From Acidobacteriota bacterium (lineage in GTDB: Bacteria > Acidobacteriota > Terriglobia > Terriglobales > Acidobacteriaceae): a DNA stretch of 36,101 nt. The first letter of the stretch is position 1; every line of letters starts with the position of its first letter. Positions 34,330 through 36,101 of the stretch are shown here, one piece after another. The stretch lies in assembly GCA_021846945.1 (NCBI GenBank), contig JAJZVZ010000033.1, positions 1-36,101 on the forward strand, written 5' to 3'. Below the pieces are notes generated by a model. It worked only from the letters and a program-made list of their open reading frames with translations. It had not been told where the DNA came from and did not search any database. A program made the translations under genes and the position numbers.

Positions 34330-35535
34330 TTACTCCTTCGACGGCCCAAAATACCCCTCCGCAACCACCACGGTCACATCTTTATTAGGGGTATTCAGCT
34401 TCAACCCGACCTTGTGGAAGCCCCCCTCCACGTCCGCCTTATCCGGCGTAAAGGTCAGCACGTATTGTTTGTGCAGTGCGTCGGCAATCATTCCGTAGAT
34501 CGGAGCCAGATTCTTTGAGTTGCCGGCTTCGAAGTAAAGTCCCCCGGTACGCGTCGCAATATCGCGCAGAACTTTCCTGCCGTCCACTGACTTTGTGTGT
34601 GGCGGCGGTGCGTTTGGATAGGGATAGCCTCCCGGATAGCCGGGGTAACCGCCTGGATATCCGCCGGGATAGCCCATCCCGAGGTCGCGGCGAAACCCGC
34701 CGAAACCACCGCGTTGTTCGCCTTTGAAGTAGATCGTGTACACATTCAAGCCGGCCCGCTCCGCCGCATCCATCGCCTCGGTCAGCGTCATTTTGCTGCC
34801 TCGGTCCACGCCATCTGTGAAGACCACCAGCGCCTTGCGCCCGTGCTTGGATTTCATCAGCTCATCTGCTGACAGGTAAATCGCGTCGTAAAGCTGCGCG
34901 TCGCCCGCTTTTCCGTGCATCTGATCGCGGCCGTTATCGACCGTCTCCGGGCCCTGTGGATTCACGCCCTCGCCCGGCGTCTGCCCCATCGCTTCCAGCT
35001 CCTTCGCCAGCTTCTCCCGCGAGTTGGTAAAGTCCTCCAGCAGCTCAACTTCGCGGTCAAAATGAATCAGGAACGCCTGCGTCTCCACGGTCTGGCCCGC
35101 CACCGGATCCGCCTTCGTGCTGGCCGGCAGCATCTGGTTCACAAAATTCGTCGCCGCCTGGCGCTCGCTTTCCATCGCCCTGCTCATGCCCGGGTCCGTC
35201 TGCACCAGTAGCCCCAGCAGCAGTGGCATGTTGCTGTTCTGCGTGAAGCTCGTAATGGTCCGCGGATGCTCATCCACCGTCAGGGTGAAGTCACTGGGGG
35301 CCAGGCCCTCCACCGGCTTGAAGTGCTTGTCGTGCACCGTCACCGCCAGCACCATCTGCGGCGGCGGTGTCTTTAGCACCGGCCCGGTCTGCGCGGGATG
35401 AATCCGCAGTACCGGCGGTCCCGGCTGTTGCGCCGTCGCGCCCGTTGACCAGGAACACAACATCAATCCGAAGAACACGGGCCCCAATTTCATGTGCATC
35501 GGCGCCGCCTGTCTGGGAAGCATTCGCGTTTTCAT
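34330..35535 (-). CDS. VWFA-domain secreted protein (TIGR03436 type)
   Basis: The 401-residue protein resembles the 'VWFA-related acidobacterial domain' family. After a signal region (MKLGPVFFGLMLCSWSTGAT) comes a short beta domain (LAVTVHDKHFKPVEGLAPSD, FTLTVDEHPRTI) and then the von Willebrand A-like domain. Its metal site looks altered: the first motif reads TDPGMS rather than Asp-x-Ser-x-Ser, while FTDGVDRGS supplies the later Asp. A Gly-Tyr-Pro-rich repeat of about 30 residues interrupts the domain before the segment VLRDIATRTGGLYFEAGNSK. It is probably periplasmic or cell-surface and may bind proteins. The ATG at 35535 is one choice; 35499 and 35493 are alternatives closer to the signal peptide, and none has a good Shine-Dalgarno sequence. 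Confidence 0.85.
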   Translation of the reverse strand: MKTRMLPRQAAPMHMKLGPVFFGLMLCSWSTGATAQQPGPPVLRIHPAQTGPVLKTPPPQMVLAVTVHDKHFKPVEGLAPSDFTLTVDEHPRTITSFTQNSNMPLLLGLLVQTDPGMSRAMESERQAATNFVNQMLPASTKADPVAGQTVETQAFLIHFDREVELLEDFTNSREKLAKELEAMGQTPGEGVNPQGPETVDNGRDQMHGKAGDAQLYDAIYLSADELMKSKHGRKALVVFTDGVDRGSKMTLTEAMDAAERAGLNVYTIYFKGEQRGGFGGFRRDLGMGYPGGYPGGYPGYPGGYPYPNAPPPHTKSVDGRKVLRDIATRTGGLYFEAGNSKNLAPIYGMIADALHKQYVLTFTPDKADVEGGFHKVGLKLNTPNKDVTVVVAEGYFGPSKE

Positions 35536-35846
35536 AGGGTTTGAGAAGAGACACACTTTCGAGACATTAGACGCAGCCGTGCGCCAATCCGTTGACTGCT
35601 GGACTCCAGACATCTCGCCTCTTGCGACCGCCTGTGGCTGAAGCAGGAGCGTTCCATTCGCCGCCCCAGGTTCGCCATTCAACGGTCCATTCTCCCGCTC
35701 GCTGCACATGGCTTGGGTTGACGGCGGTAACGCATTACGCTACAGATGCGTTTCTATGCTCCGCGCCTTTCATCGAGAGACCGCGGGACGCAGCCTGGCA
35801 GCCAATCGGCGCAGGCGAATCCGTCCAAAGGAGATCGCATCATACT
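35536..35846. other. Divergent intergenic region
   Basis: This gap separates the VWFA gene (minus) from the radical SAM gene (plus). The VWFA frame stays open to 35709, but the extra residues do not resemble a signal peptide. A candidate plus-strand promoter is listed separately. Confidence 0.4.
35718..35746 (+). promoter_or_regulatory. Putative promoter of the radical SAM gene
   Basis: TTGACG (35718-35723) and TACAGA (35741-35746) are 17 bases apart, five of six and three of six matches to the sigma-70 consensus. The leader to the start codon would be about 95 bases. Confidence 0.35.
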
Positions 35847-36101
35847 ATGCCCAAAGCGATAAAGTACGCCGAGAAACTGGCTGTCTACGCGGCCAAGGGA
35901 GCGTGGGTTGTCTATGAGCGGCTGAACCGTATCAGCCCCAACCCATCCTTCACCCCCAAGTGGAGCGACAAGCCCCTGCTCAAAAGCTGGGAGAAAGAGA
36001 AACCACCGCTCGGCTGGCCACGCACCACTGATTCGCTCTGCCCCAAGTGCGTCCCCGAGATCCGCAAGCAAGTCCTCGACAGCAAGCTTCCCACCGACAT
36101 C
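35847..36101 (+). CDS. N-terminus of a radical SAM protein, tetraether/membrane-spanning lipid synthase-like
   Basis: The first 85 codons of a gene that runs off the window. After a basic helical start (MPKAIKYAEKLAVYAAKGAW) and a Pro/Lys/Trp-rich stretch comes GWPRTTDSLCPKCVPEIRKQ. A 'TxSLCPxC' segment near the N-terminus is typical of the COG1964 group of radical SAM enzymes, which includes archaeal tetraether lipid synthase (Tes) and its bacterial homologues; the two cysteines probably bind metal. The SAM-cluster CxxxCxxC motif should follow outside the window. AAAGGAG lies 13 bases before the ATG. Acidobacteria make membrane-spanning iso-diabolic acid lipids, so a role in lipid tail coupling is possible but inferred only from this N-terminus. 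Confidence 0.65.
   Translation, partial: MPKAIKYAEKLAVYAAKGAWVVYERLNRISPNPSFTPKWSDKPLLKSWEKEKPPLGWPRTTDSLCPKCVPEIRKQVLDSKLPTDI

Overview
The window looks like a chromosomal segment from an Acidobacteriota bacterium (Terriglobia/Acidobacteriaceae type). The basis is gene content: a TIGR03435 'soil-associated' secreted protein, a TIGR03436-type VWFA protein, a Ser/Thr kinase fused to a TolB-like domain and TPR repeats, a conserved secreted protein of unknown function of the kind I associate with this phylum, and short hairpin repeats beginning GGGTGCCCC between genes. Coding DNA is GC-rich apart from one lower-GC block at about 12.3-14.2 kb. I see no prophage, insertion sequence, CRISPR array, rRNA or tRNA.

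Left part (1-12.1 kb): the first codons of an exported protein on the minus strand; a GNAT acetyltransferase translationally coupled to trmFO (tRNA m5U54 methylation); a two-gene molybdenum hydroxylase of the isoquinoline 1-oxidoreductase type with a Tat signal; then a copper/silver efflux operon consisting of a small Cys/His/Met-rich exported protein, a TolC-type channel, a CusB-type adaptor with an extra C-terminal domain, and a CusA pump carrying the Met triad of monovalent-metal pumps. A CRP/FNR-like palindrome sits directly upstream of the promoter proposed for this operon.

Middle (12.1-21 kb): two minus-strand secreted proteins in the lower-GC block, which is flanked by inverted copies of a short repeat; a GH105/GH88 unsaturated glucuronyl hydrolase; an rlpA-type lipoprotein gene overlapping a small helical protein gene whose leader could fold into a stem structure; a secreted protein of unknown function; and the kinase-TolB-TPR protein.

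Right part (21-36.1 kb): a minus-strand series with a phosphoesterase/phospholipase C family protein, an ion channel, malic enzyme, a YihY/BrkB membrane protein and epoxyqueuosine reductase (queG); then a plus-strand uroporphyrinogen-decarboxylase-like protein, a single-domain STAS protein, and pyruvate phosphate dikinase (ppdK) followed by a strong intrinsic terminator. Malic enzyme and PPDK both act at the PEP/pyruvate/malate node but are not in one operon. The window closes with a VWFA protein and the N-terminus of a radical SAM protein that resembles the tetraether/membrane-spanning lipid synthase group, cut off by the window edge.

The most unusual items are the copper operon's first gene and its upstream palindrome, the hairpin-repeat family (one copy of which forms the tail of a coding gene), the candidate structured leader before the rlpA pair, and the truncated radical SAM gene. 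All functions are inferred from reading the sequence; no database search was run.
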